From CAZGSG01 sp964528095 (GTDB taxonomy: Bacteria > Bacteroidota > Bacteroidia > Chitinophagales > Chitinophagaceae): a stretch of DNA of 33,726 bases. The stretch is from assembly GCA_964528095.1 (NCBI GenBank), contig CAZGSG010000021.1, positions 1-33,726 on the forward strand. Reading direction: 5' to 3'. Positions 1-7,792 of this stretch are shown one piece after another. Every line of letters starts with the position of its first letter. Within the stretch, counting starts at the first letter, position 1. The translations under genes were made by a program, and so were the position numbers. Below the pieces are notes generated by a model that worked only from the letters and a program-made list of their open reading frames with translations, was not told where the DNA came from and searched no databases.

Positions 1-2422
1 TTCCATACCAGTTGTTCAGCTGTGAATCCAGAAATTCTTCTATGACCCGGCCGGCCTGTGTAGGCTCATAGTCGTCCATATATTCGTTGACTTTCCTGAT
101 CACCGTATTGAGCGAAGAAAGGATCCAGCGATCGATCTCCGGGCGTTCCTCCAGCGGAACATATTTTTCTTTGAATGCGAACCCATCCACATTTGAATAC
201 AATGCGAAGAACTGGTAGGTATTATAAAGCGTACCAAAAAACTTACGTTGCACCTCTTTGATCCCATCAAGATCAAACTTCATATTATCCCAGGGTGAAG
301 CATTAGTGACAAGGTACCATCTTGTGGCATCGGCGCCATAGGTCTCGATCGTTTTAAAAGGATCGACTACATTGCCCCAGCGTTTGCTCATCTTATTTCC
401 ATTCTTATCCAGCACCAGACCATTAGATACACAGGTTTTAAAAGCTACGCTGTCAAATAACATAACAGCAATAGCATGCAATGTAAAAAACCAGCCACGG
501 GTCTGGTCAACGCCTTCGGCAATATAATCGGCCGGGAAACTTTTTTCGAATGTTTCTTTATTTTCAAAAGGGAAATGCCACTGTGCATATGGCATGGCGC
601 CACTGTCGAACCATACATCGATCAGGTCAGGTACCCGTTTCATCGGCCTACCTGATTTGCCTACGAGGATGATATCGTCCACATATGGTTTATGCAGATC
701 AAGAATACCTTCATGTAAATAGTTCTTGTTTACATCGCCGCCGAGTATTTCATTGGCTTTCCGGATACCTTCATTCAGCTCTGCGATCGAGCCTATGCAT
801 ATGATCTCTCCACCTTCTTTCTCTTCAATGTAATTATTATCAGCATCGATCGTCTTCCAGATAGGCAGCGGGGTACCCCAGAAACGGCTGCGGCTCAAAT
901 TCCAGTCCACTACATTTTCTAACCAGTTACCAAATCGTCCGTCACCGGTAGACTTGGGTTTCCAGTTAATTGTCTTATTCAATTCCACCATTCTCTGCTT
1001 CACGGCAGTGGTCTTGATAAACCATGCATCCAGCGGGTAATAAAGAACGGGCTTATCGGTTCTCCAGCAATGCGGATAACTATGTTCGTATTTTTCTACT
1101 TTAAAAGCCCTGTTTTCTTTCTTCAGCTTTACGGATATGTCAACATTTACATCAACATAATTCGGATCATCTTTATAATCCTTTACGTACCGATTACTGA
1201 ATTCACCCAGGTCTTCTACAAACTTACCCTGCCTGTCAACCATGGTCAGGATACCTATATTATATTTTTTTCCTACTTTATAATCGTCAGCGCCAAACGC
1301 GGGGGCTGTATGAACGATTCCCGTACCATCTTCGGTAGTAACGAAAGTATCGACCATTACTATGAATGGGTTTGCTCCGGGACTTGATTCTTCAATTGCT
1401 TTTATTGAATTAGCCGCATAGGGAAGTAGTTGTTCATACCGGCTTCCTTCTATCTGCGAGCCTTTGAACTCTTTAAGTATTTTCCATGGCAGGATCTTTA
1501 CTTTTTCATCATATCCATCAAAATCGCCATTTTCGGCCTCTGGTTTAAAGTATTTGCCCAGCAATGCTCTGGCAAGAATTACGTTAACCGGTAAATGAGT
1601 ATAGGGGTTAAACGTTTTTACCAATACATAGTCGATATTAGCTCCTACGGTCAGTCCAAGATTGGAAGGTAATGTCCATGGAGTGGTGGTCCAGGCCAGG
1701 AAAAAAGGTCCGGCCTCTGCTCCGGCCTGGGGATCGAGGGCCTCGAAAAGAAATGCTGTTTTTTCATTGCGAACGGCTTTGAACATTGCTACGGCCGAAG
1801 TGTCCTTTACTTCCTTATAGCAGCCGGGCATATTCAGTTCATGCGAACTCAATCCCGTTCCCGCGGCAGGTGAATAGGGCTGTATGCTTACGCTCTCATT
1901 CAGTAATCCTTTTTTATACAACTCGCTCAATACCCACCAGAGTGTTTCAATGTATTCGTTCTTGTAAGTGATATACGGGTCATTCAGGTCTACCCAGTAG
2001 CCCATTTTCCGGGTGATATCGTCCCATTTATCCTTATAGCGTAAGACAGCTTCCCGGCATTTTTGATTATACTCTTCTACGGATATTTTTTTTCCGATAT
2101 CTTCTTTGGTAATTCCCAGTTCTTTTTCAACGCCCAATTCTATCGGTAAACCATGGGTGTCCCAACCGCCTTTTCGTTTTACCTGGAATCCCTTCATGGT
2201 TTTATAGCGGCAGACCATATCCTTGAGGGTGCGGGAGATAACGTGGTGGATCCCTGGCATACCATTAGCGCTTGGTGGTCCTTCATAGAACACAAAGGGT
2301 TGAGCTCCCGACCGAAGGGACACACTTTTTTCAAATGCCTGTTTTTCAGACCATTTGCTAAGTATTTCCTGCTCCATTGCGGGCAAGTTTAATCCTGAAA
2401 ATTCGCGGTATTTATTTGCCAT
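1..2422 (-). CDS. ileS: Isoleucyl-tRNA synthetase, C-terminus beyond window
   Basis: Cytoplasmic class I aminoacyl-tRNA synthetase that charges tRNA-Ile. Reading the minus strand from the ATG at 2422-2420 gives an open frame of about 807 codons that runs off the left edge without a stop. The HIGH signature appears as GIHH at residues 57-60 inside EGPPSANGMPGIHH, and the KMSKR signature is present near residues 677-681 (about 381-394). A large editing-domain insertion lies between them, including the AWTTTPWTLPSN stretch. Family members in Bacteroidota are usually around 1,100 residues, so roughly the last 300 residues (anticodon-binding domain) lie outside the window. The start fits the MANKYREF opening and a promoter box 31 bases upstream. 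The identification is secure. Confidence 0.97.
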   Translation of the reverse strand, partial: MANKYREFSGLNLPAMEQEILSKWSEKQAFEKSVSLRSGAQPFVFYEGPPSANGMPGIHHVISRTLKDMVCRYKTMKGFQVKRKGGWDTHGLPIELGVEKELGITKEDIGKKISVEEYNQKCREAVLRYKDKWDDITRKMGYWVDLNDPYITYKNEYIETLWWVLSELYKKGLLNESVSIQPYSPAAGTGLSSHELNMPGCYKEVKDTSAVAMFKAVRNEKTAFLFEALDPQAGAEAGPFFLAWTTTPWTLPSNLGLTVGANIDYVLVKTFNPYTHLPVNVILARALLGKYFKPEAENGDFDGYDEKVKILPWKILKEFKGSQIEGSRYEQLLPYAANSIKAIEESSPGANPFIVMVDTFVTTEDGTGIVHTAPAFGADDYKVGKKYNIGILTMVDRQGKFVEDLGEFSNRYVKDYKDDPNYVDVNVDISVKLKKENRAFKVEKYEHSYPHCWRTDKPVLYYPLDAWFIKTTAVKQRMVELNKTINWKPKSTGDGRFGNWLENVVDWNLSRSRFWGTPLPIWKTIDADNNYIEEKEGGEIICIGSIAELNEGIRKANEILGGDVNKNYLHEGILDLHKPYVDDIILVGKSGRPMKRVPDLIDVWFDSGAMPYAQWHFPFENKETFEKSFPADYIAEGVDQTRGWFFTLHAIAVMLFDSVAFKTCVSNGLVLDKNGNKMSKRWGNVVDPFKTIETYGADATRWYLVTNASPWDNMKFDLDGIKEVQRKFFGTLYNTYQFFALYSNVDGFAFKEKYVPLEERPEIDRWILSSLNTVIRKVNEYMDDYEPTQAGRVIEEFLDSQLNNWYG

Positions 2423-2452
2423 GATCCTTTTCCAGCCTGATTTTTAGAGGTG

Positions 2453-2482
2453 CAAAGGTACGGGGAAAAGCGGAGGAAAATG
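2453..2482 (-). promoter_or_regulatory. Bacteroidota-type promoter of ileS
   Basis: On the minus strand the sequence TACCTTTG (2460-2453) matches the Bacteroidota -7 consensus TAnnTTTG. T-rich tracts (TTTTCC) lie about 16-20 bases upstream, where the -33 TTTG-like element is expected. The implied transcript start near 2446 would leave a short leader of about 25 bases before the ileS ATG. The -7 match is seen directly; promoter activity is inferred from the consensus and position. Confidence 0.55.
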
Positions 2483-2545
2483 CCTGAGACTGGTATTGGG
2501 AACTGGGGTAGGCGGAGGGGAAGGAGGGTTTGGTATTGTTTCTCT

Positions 2546-3088
2546 AAGCGGAACCTATAAGGTTCGGGATACGGTTTATTGGGGGCTTGAACGGAACCTT
2601 ATAGGTTCAGGGCTATGACTTACTACGGGCTTAAACGGAACCTTATAGGTTCAGGCTATCACTTACTACGGGCTTAAACGGAACCTTATAGGTTCAGGTT
2701 ATGATTTACTACGGGCTTAAACGGAACCTTATAGGTTCAGGCTATGATTTACTACGGGCTTAAACGGAACCTTATAGGTTCAGNNNNNNNNNNNNNNNNN
2801 NNNNNNNNNNNNNNNNNNNNNNNNNNNNNNNNNNNNNNNNNNNNNNNNNNNNNNNNNNNNNNNNNNNNNNNNNNNNNNNNNNNGGCTTAAACGGAACCTT
2901 ATAGGTTCAGAGCTATGACTTACTATGGACTTAAACGGGACCTTATAGGTTCAGGGCTATGATTTACTACGGGCTTAAACGGAACCTTATAGGTTCAGAG
3001 CTATGACTTACTATGGACTTAAACGGGACCTTATAGGTTCAGGGCTATGATTTACTACGGGCTTAAACGGAACCTTATAGGTTCAAGC
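2546..3088. repeat. 43/44-bp tandem array with a palindrome in each unit
   Basis: Eleven readable copies of a 43-44 bp unit lie head to tail, six before the N run and five after. The palindromic core GAACCTTATAGGTTC (first copy GAACCTATAAGGTTC) begins at 2551, 2594, 2638, 2681, 2724, 2767, then 2894, 2938, 2982, 3026 and 3070. Left of the gap the spacing is mostly 43; right of it all four steps are 44. The copies at 2938 and 3026 carry GGACC in place of GAACC in the left arm. The linker (GGCTATGATTTACTACGGGC and variants) is also conserved, so this is a true tandem repeat and not a CRISPR array. No reading frame through it looks like a protein. It sits between ileS and the terminator of the DUF6607 gene. 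Its function is unknown. Confidence 0.95.
2784..2883. other. Assembly gap of 100 N inside the tandem array
   Basis: Exactly 100 undetermined bases interrupt the 43/44-bp tandem array. The round number and the location inside near-identical repeats suggest a fixed-size scaffold gap where short reads could not resolve the copy number. The true length and number of units are unknown. Confidence 0.95.
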
Positions 3089-3091
3089 TAA

Positions 3092-3136
3092 GTAAAAAGC
3101 GGGGAACCATCTGAAAAGTCAACCGATTCCCCGCTT
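3092..3136 (-). terminator. Intrinsic terminator after the DUF6607 gene
   Basis: A perfect 10-bp inverted repeat (AAGCGGGGAA at 3097-3106, TTCCCCGCTT at 3127-3136) encloses a 20-base loop. Read on the minus strand, the stem is followed by TTTTTACTT. It lies 18 bases past the stop codon of the gene ending at 3154, so it should terminate that transcript before the tandem array. Confidence 0.85.
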
Positions 3137-3153
3137 CCTTATTCCGAAACAAT

Positions 3154-4089
3154 TTATTTATCCTTGGCTACCGACTTATCCTGCCCAACAAATTTGTCGA
3201 GCAATGCTTTGATCTTTGCGCTGCTTTCCGCTGGCTTGATCTTTCCGGCTGTATATTCTTTCGCCATTTCAAACAGGTAGTCGTGCATCACTTTACCATC
3301 TACTTTTGCTTTCAATTCTACTGTTGAATGTGTCTTCATATAATCTTCCCATGCTTTTTCCACGCTCACCCAATAGTCTTTTGTTTTTTCCCAATAGGCT
3401 TTGCCCGCAGCACACTCAGCATTGTCGATCCGCGTATAGGTATTCAGCCCTTTTTCTTCTACCAGTAATTTATCCTTGCCATCTTTCCGGATGATCTTCT
3501 GGTTATCCTGCTCATGCACATATCCATTATCTGTAATAGAAATTCGATTGGTTCTCTTCAGGATATTATAATCGCTGCGCACAGAATATTCTCTTCTTGG
3601 AAGTGGCGCGTCCGTGGTGTTCAGCCACATCATTTTCCCATCTGCATTGATCCAGTCGCTAACGCCCTGGTAACGCGGAGCATCACTTACCTCCCATACA
3701 CTTTGTGTCCAGCGGCCTTTTACCTGCTCTGGCTTCAATTCTTCTTTCTTCCATACATTATCGCCCTGGAATTTCCAGATCACCGGGTTCTCATAGGTCC
3801 AGTCTTCGCGCCAGTGCTTTACGATCATCGAATCGGTGATGATCAGCAAATGCTGTATAACGATCCGCTTATCGCTTATTTCTATTGGAAACGATAATTC
3901 GGTACCGCCACTTATTGATTCACGGTCATGGAATTTATACTCGGGGTCGGGTGAAAATGTTTCTGCGTATTTAAACTCCACGTCAAAACAACCGCATAAC
4001 TTTTCTACCTGCTGCTTATCTTTTACAACCTGCCCACTTACTACGGCTGCAAGTATCACCGCTGCAAATGTTCCTATTATCTTTTTCAT
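3154..4089 (-). CDS. DUF6607 family exported protein of an iron/heme uptake locus
   Basis: Predicted 311-residue secreted protein. The start is placed at 4089, where the product opens MKKIIGTFAAVILAAVVSGQ, a standard signal peptide. The in-frame ATG 42 bases upstream would put a charged, histidine-rich stretch ahead of the signal and is unlikely. The conserved-looking core includes VKHWREDWTYENP and a Trp-rich middle, which I match from memory to DUF6607, a family often beside HmuY and TonB receptor genes. The biochemical role is unknown; an accessory function in heme or iron acquisition is inferred from the neighbours. It is the last gene of the minus-strand block, 281 bases after the HmuY-like gene. 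It has its own candidate operator (4206-4254) and a downstream terminator, so it may be transcribed separately. The CDS is secure; the family name is fairly sure. Confidence 0.85.
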   Translation of the reverse strand: MKKIIGTFAAVILAAVVSGQVVKDKQQVEKLCGCFDVEFKYAETFSPDPEYKFHDRESISGGTELSFPIEISDKRIVIQHLLIITDSMIVKHWREDWTYENPVIWKFQGDNVWKKEELKPEQVKGRWTQSVWEVSDAPRYQGVSDWINADGKMMWLNTTDAPLPRREYSVRSDYNILKRTNRISITDNGYVHEQDNQKIIRKDGKDKLLVEEKGLNTYTRIDNAECAAGKAYWEKTKDYWVSVEKAWEDYMKTHSTVELKAKVDGKVMHDYLFEMAKEYTAGKIKPAESSAKIKALLDKFVGQDKSVAKDK

Positions 4090-4205
4090 GATTATTTTTT
4101 GATGATGTTCGTAATGATCATACCAGCTCACAAAAGCGGTAGTTAATTAATTGGATTCCTATTTTACAATCAGATGACAAAACAACGACTATTTAACCCG
4201 TTTGA

Positions 4206-4254
4206 CTTACGCAATGAGAAATAGCATTTACGCAAAAAGGAAAAGCATCCATGC
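4206..4254 (-). promoter_or_regulatory. Tandem TTACGCAA operator variant upstream of DUF6607
   Basis: Two direct copies of a TTACGCAA-type half-site occur exactly 21 bp apart (TTACGC at 4207 and 4228). Each is followed by a purine-rich stretch and then GCAT at the same offset, 16 bases after the T of TACG. This is a variant of the motif at 7652, 12416 and 23644, with GCAT where those have TGAC. It lies about 120-165 bases upstream of the gene starting at 4089. The repeat is seen directly; its role as a regulator binding site is inferred. Confidence 0.5.
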
Positions 4255-4261
4255 ATAATTA

Positions 4262-4324
4262 AAAATTCAAAAGTAAAAATTCAAAAAACGGTATCCTGTC
4301 TTTGAATTTTTACTTTTGAATTTT
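4262..4324. terminator. Perfect 24-bp AT-rich inverted repeat after the HmuY gene
   Basis: Left arm 4262-4285 and right arm 4301-4324 are perfect reverse complements (24 of 24) around a 15-base loop. The arms are built from repeated AATTCAAA-type words and contain almost no G or C. The element begins 46 bases past the stop of the HmuY-like gene at 4371. It could terminate that transcript, but the stem lacks the usual GC-rich core. Similar AT-rich words sit near other gene ends in this window, so a dispersed repeat element is an alternative. Confidence 0.55.
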
Positions 4325-4370
4325 GTTTATTTTTCTCCAGCAGGCTCAATATTCTACCTGCAGTGCTTGC

Positions 4371-5441
4371 TTATTTGATCAGTTTGTACTCAAACTGCGG
4401 TTTCCCTCTTTCCCCACCATCATTCACACCCATTGATATGAACTTGAGTTTGTAATAATTACCAGATACATCTTTTATTACATAAAAACGATCTGTTCGT
4501 ACACCTGTCGCAGGCTGTGTACTTCTCCAGTTGCTTCCAATAGCCCACCTGCTTGTTGAAAACGTTGATAGGGTCACACTGTCTTTATTAAAAGCTGTAA
4601 ACGCATCATTACGCACCGTAGCAGAAGCATATTTTTTTTCCGATACCTGCACCCCTGACAAATAGTTTACAGCAATCAGGTCAGAGAAATTATAAGGGAC
4701 CATTCCTCCGCCAAAATCTGTTTGAAAAACAGAATAACCCCAGGTAAGATCCCATTCTGCTTTCTTTGGCTCTACATTTACGATAGCGCCATTGTCCAAT
4801 GAAACATATTTAAAGTTATACGCCGCATCTTTGGCTATCTCAACCGTTTTGAAATTGGTTGTTTCGGTGATACGTCCATACTGCAGGGTATAACCTCCGC
4901 TCGCATTACGGGTGACTTTTAATTTTATCCAGGGACGGACTGTTGTACCATCTGCTTTACCACGATTAAGAATGATCACTTTATTTTCCTCTGCAATAGC
5001 AGATACGGCAGGAATGGCTGTACCGGCCAGGTTACCATCTATAGCGTCAAAATAGGCAAAATCAGTAGGGGCGGGTCCGGACTGGTTAACTGAAAGTGTT
5101 AATCCAATCGTATCCGTTGCACCTACTGTAGCAAGACTGGGCGGGATAAGGCTACTTGTAGTCAGCACTTTCACACCTGCACTGGTTGTATTATTTAAGA
5201 TGACCCTGAAATCGCTACCGCAGTAAAAACCCAGATCCCATGAACCACGTTGTACTGCAGTATTCATATCCGAGCTAAAATCGATATACGCTGAATTGAT
5301 TGCGTTTGAGCCGCCTGTACCACCATCAAACGTAATTGATTTTCCTTCAGAAGGCGGAATTACAATTGTATCATCATCCTTATTACAGGAAACCATTGTT
5401 GCTAAACCCGCAACCGCTACTATGCACGCTAACTTTTTCAT
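4371..5441 (-). CDS. HmuY-like heme-binding lipoprotein
   Basis: Predicted 356-residue lipoprotein. It begins MKKLACIVAVAGLATMVSCNKDDD, with a lipobox ending at Cys19 followed by Asn-Lys-Asp, which suggests surface or outer-membrane anchoring. The HmuY family signature is visible twice: QRGSWDLGFYCGSDFRVILN near residues 63-82, and a later WDLTWGYSVFQTDFGGG segment. HmuY proteins of Bacteroidota capture heme outside the cell and hand it to a TonB receptor. The gene starts 14 bases after the stop of the TonB receptor gene at 5456-7525, so the two are almost certainly cotranscribed and functionally paired. Residues that bind heme vary in this family and cannot be assigned here, so another ligand such as a porphyrin or an iron chelate is possible. 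Confidence 0.85.
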   Translation of the reverse strand: MKKLACIVAVAGLATMVSCNKDDDTIVIPPSEGKSITFDGGTGGSNAINSAYIDFSSDMNTAVQRGSWDLGFYCGSDFRVILNNTTSAGVKVLTTSSLIPPSLATVGATDTIGLTLSVNQSGPAPTDFAYFDAIDGNLAGTAIPAVSAIAEENKVIILNRGKADGTTVRPWIKLKVTRNASGGYTLQYGRITETTNFKTVEIAKDAAYNFKYVSLDNGAIVNVEPKKAEWDLTWGYSVFQTDFGGGMVPYNFSDLIAVNYLSGVQVSEKKYASATVRNDAFTAFNKDSVTLSTFSTSRWAIGSNWRSTQPATGVRTDRFYVIKDVSGNYYKLKFISMGVNDGGERGKPQFEYKLIK

Positions 5442-5455
5442 GTGTATGTGTTTAT

Positions 5456-7525
5456 TTATTTGTACGATTTATTCCATTGAAAATTTATACCTAAGAAGTA
5501 GGAGCGGCCATATGCATAGTTGGTTATACTGCCACTACTATGAGCGCCGCCGCTTGCCGCCGCTGTGCTATTGAGCCTTGTTACATCAAAAAGATTCTTG
5601 ATACCGGCCTGCAGTGTTATATATTTCAAAACCTGTTTGGATAATGTCAGGTCTGCCCAATGAAACGCCTGTCTTTGTGATAACACGATATCGTCATTGG
5701 CATTCATGGTATAAGTAGGGATCTTACCGGTGTATTTGTAATAGAAACCGATATCTGTCTTTATGGCCCTAACCTTATAAGTAAGGTTTGAGTTGATCTC
5801 GGGCGACCATGCAAATTTGCTATGGTCACCTTTTAATGTCGGGTCTTCCTGGTATCTATTATAATATGCGATATATGAAAGGCCAATATTAGCTGTCAGT
5901 TCCTTCCAGATAATGGTGTTATCAAATGTAGCACCGATGGTCTTGTACTTATCCCGGTTGAAATAAGTGAATATATCATTCCCGTTGGCATCTTTAGCTG
6001 CGAACAGATCTATAAAATTGCTGTAATCATTATAGAAACCGGAAATACTGGAACTGATTTTTACTTCTCCTTTCGATATCGTATTGCAGGTAAGGGAAAG
6101 CATATAACTATTGGAATGTTCTGCTTTCAGGTTTGGATTACCCTGTATACTATGATTGGCATCAAAGAAATTGAAATAAAGTTCTCTCAGGATAGGCGCC
6201 CGGAATCCGCGTGCGTAAGACATCCGGAGGTCAAGGTTTTTATTGATCCTGAATTTTGTATTGATAGACGGTATAATTGGCGGCGCATCATATACGGAAT
6301 TCTTGCTAAACCGTAAACCGGGCCTGATATTAACTGCTTTACCGGGTTTTATTTCTGAAGAAATAAAAAATGAATAGTCCGTTATCTCAGGAATGCCGGC
6401 AATACGTTGCCCGCTTGTCTTGTCATATTTCACATCAAAGCCTGGCTGTATGGAAACAATGGGCGAAAGGATCCATGCAGCGGTGCTGCGGAAAAACAAG
6501 GTCTGAAATTTTGAAATATCCCAATATCCCGCACCAGATCTATCAGGCAGGTTTGTGCCGTCCTGATAATTCTTTTTATAAGATTCAGTATTTCTTTTAT
6601 AGTCCTGGAAAGACGCGCTGGTATTGATCTTCAACTTTCCGTTTACCTGCCAGTCGGCCTGCGCCTGTTGCGTATACCTGTTGGTAATATAATATTGTTG
6701 AAAACTTATATAGTTATTGATATTAAGCGGACTGGCTGCAAACAATTCCTCATTCAGGTAATCGAGCCGGTACCAGGCATTGACCTTATTATTCCGGTAA
6801 CCAAAGGTTCCGCCTGCCAGCCATTGTTCTTTGGGCTTAAACACCTTGGCAGGGAAAGAAGCCGTATCGGTAAATCCGCCAAAATTATTACGGGTAATAT
6901 AACCGGATGCTTTCCAGTGCGCATTATTCCAGTTTACTGTGACGTTTTCATTGTGTATTCCTTCATCCGCAAATGGGCTATAGGTATCTGCGATCGACTC
7001 CTCCTGCATTCTTACGCCAACAGAAAAATTCCTGGTACCCTTTACTCCTTTTTTTGTAATGATATTGATCACTCCTGCCAATGCATCTGTACCATATACC
7101 ACACTCATCGGACCTTCTACAATCTCTATTTTTTCAATGGAGTTAATATCGATCTGTGTAAGGCTTTGTTTGGTGGCATCCCTGTCTGCTACCGGTATAC
7201 CATCTATCAGTATTTTAACACCACTACCTCCCATCCCCAGGATCTTGGTATCTGCTTCTCCTAATGTATTGTCTGTTGAAAAACGGATGCCTAATTCGCT
7301 GTTCAAAACGCCGATAACATCCGTGGCTGCTCTCATTTTGATGCGTTCTGCGGTGATCGTGCGCACTTTATAAACCGAACTTCTCAGGGGTTGTGGAGTG
7401 TATTGGCCGGTGACGACCACTTCCTCCAATTCCCTGACCTTGCCCGTTGTATCTTCCTGTGCAACCGCACAATGAGTAATAATAATGAGTAGAAGTAGTA
7501 GTATAAGTTGAGTCGCCTTTCGCAT
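5456..7525 (-). CDS. TonB-dependent outer-membrane receptor, probably heme/iron
   Basis: 689-residue outer-membrane receptor. A signal peptide (residues 1-22, ending CAVAQ) is followed by a short VRELEEVVVTGQY segment resembling a TonB box. A plug domain covers roughly residues 40-160 (containing LIDGIPVADRD, VEGPMSVVYGTDALAGVINIITKK), followed by a 22-strand-type barrel with FRAPILRELYFNFFDANHSIQGNPNLKAEHS, a pattern common in this superfamily. Unlike the receptor at 9807 it has no N-terminal carboxypeptidase-like domain. Pairing with an HmuY-like lipoprotein 14 bases downstream suggests heme or another iron porphyrin as substrate, a HmuR-like role. A -7 box at 7569-7576 and a copy of the shared operator at 7652-7687 precede it. 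The receptor class is certain; the substrate is inferred. Confidence 0.93.
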   Translation of the reverse strand: MRKATQLILLLLLIIITHCAVAQEDTTGKVRELEEVVVTGQYTPQPLRSSVYKVRTITAERIKMRAATDVIGVLNSELGIRFSTDNTLGEADTKILGMGGSGVKILIDGIPVADRDATKQSLTQIDINSIEKIEIVEGPMSVVYGTDALAGVINIITKKGVKGTRNFSVGVRMQEESIADTYSPFADEGIHNENVTVNWNNAHWKASGYITRNNFGGFTDTASFPAKVFKPKEQWLAGGTFGYRNNKVNAWYRLDYLNEELFAASPLNINNYISFQQYYITNRYTQQAQADWQVNGKLKINTSASFQDYKRNTESYKKNYQDGTNLPDRSGAGYWDISKFQTLFFRSTAAWILSPIVSIQPGFDVKYDKTSGQRIAGIPEITDYSFFISSEIKPGKAVNIRPGLRFSKNSVYDAPPIIPSINTKFRINKNLDLRMSYARGFRAPILRELYFNFFDANHSIQGNPNLKAEHSNSYMLSLTCNTISKGEVKISSSISGFYNDYSNFIDLFAAKDANGNDIFTYFNRDKYKTIGATFDNTIIWKELTANIGLSYIAYYNRYQEDPTLKGDHSKFAWSPEINSNLTYKVRAIKTDIGFYYKYTGKIPTYTMNANDDIVLSQRQAFHWADLTLSKQVLKYITLQAGIKNLFDVTRLNSTAAASGGAHSSGSITNYAYGRSYFLGINFQWNKSYK

Positions 7526-7568
7526 GTGTGTAGTTTAGAATTCTATCTCCCCTGGAAAAGCATTATTG

Positions 7569-7590
7569 CAAACCTACCTGGATCTGAAAA
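7569..7590 (-). promoter_or_regulatory. Promoter -7 box of the TonB receptor/HmuY operon
   Basis: TAGGTTTG on the minus strand (7576-7569) matches TAnnTTTG, with a T-rich TTCTTTTC tract at roughly the -33 position. The leader to the ATG at 7525 would be about 38 bases. The shared operator at 7652-7687 lies about 75 bases further upstream, a location compatible with an activator. Confidence 0.5.
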
Positions 7591-7651
7591 GAATTTCATT
7601 TGCAAAATTCATTGTTATAACATCCATTCTGTTCCTGTATCGGGAAATTGG

Positions 7652-7687
7652 TTTACGAGAAAGGAAAACTGACCCTTTCATGACAAA
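7652..7687 (-). promoter_or_regulatory. Shared TTTACG/TGAC/TGAC operator, copy 1
   Basis: The site reads TTTACG at 7652-7657, AAAC-TGAC with TGAC at 7670-7673, and a second TGAC at 7681-7684. The steps are 16 bases from the T of TACG to the first TGAC and 11 bases to the second. Copies at 12416 and 23644 have identical spacing. All three lie on the same side of a minus-strand gene, with TTTACG nearest the gene. It is upstream of the TonB receptor/HmuY operon. The binding protein is unknown; direct half-sites of this kind are compatible with an AraC-type activator. Confidence 0.6.
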
Positions 7688-7720
7688 CTCGGTTTTGAAG
7701 ATTGTTTAATTAAGTGCAGG

Positions 7721-7792
7721 GTTCGAGGTTCAATGTTTGTAAAAATTCCTTATTTCGTAACCAGGCTACTTTAAGAACATTGAACACTGAAC
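7721..7792. repeat. Imperfect inverted repeat abutting the PepSY gene stop
   Basis: GTTCAATGTT (7728-7737) and AACATTGAAC (7776-7785) are perfect 10-bp arms. With outer bases the arms extend to 17 bp with three mismatches (7721-7737 and 7776-7792). The right arm touches the stop codon of the gene ending at 7793. It may act as a transcription terminator or RNA 3' end, although there is no clear U tract. It may instead be one of the dispersed intergenic repeats of this genome. Confidence 0.45.

Noticed and set aside
1070..2392. Several plus-strand open frames up to about 105 codons within ileS
   Set aside because: They lie antisense to a clearly conserved synthetase gene and have no family resemblance or signal features.
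2546..3088. CRISPR-like appearance of regularly spaced palindromic repeats
   Set aside because: The segments between palindromes are nearly identical, not unique spacers, and no cas genes are present. It is a tandem repeat.
4090..4131. Longer N-terminus for the DUF6607 protein starting at 4131
   Set aside because: It would place a His-rich polar stretch ahead of a good signal peptide.
6668..7264. 198-codon plus-strand open frame inside the TonB receptor gene
   Set aside because: It is antisense to conserved plug-domain codons and its product looks like random translation (Ile- and Cys-rich, no motifs).
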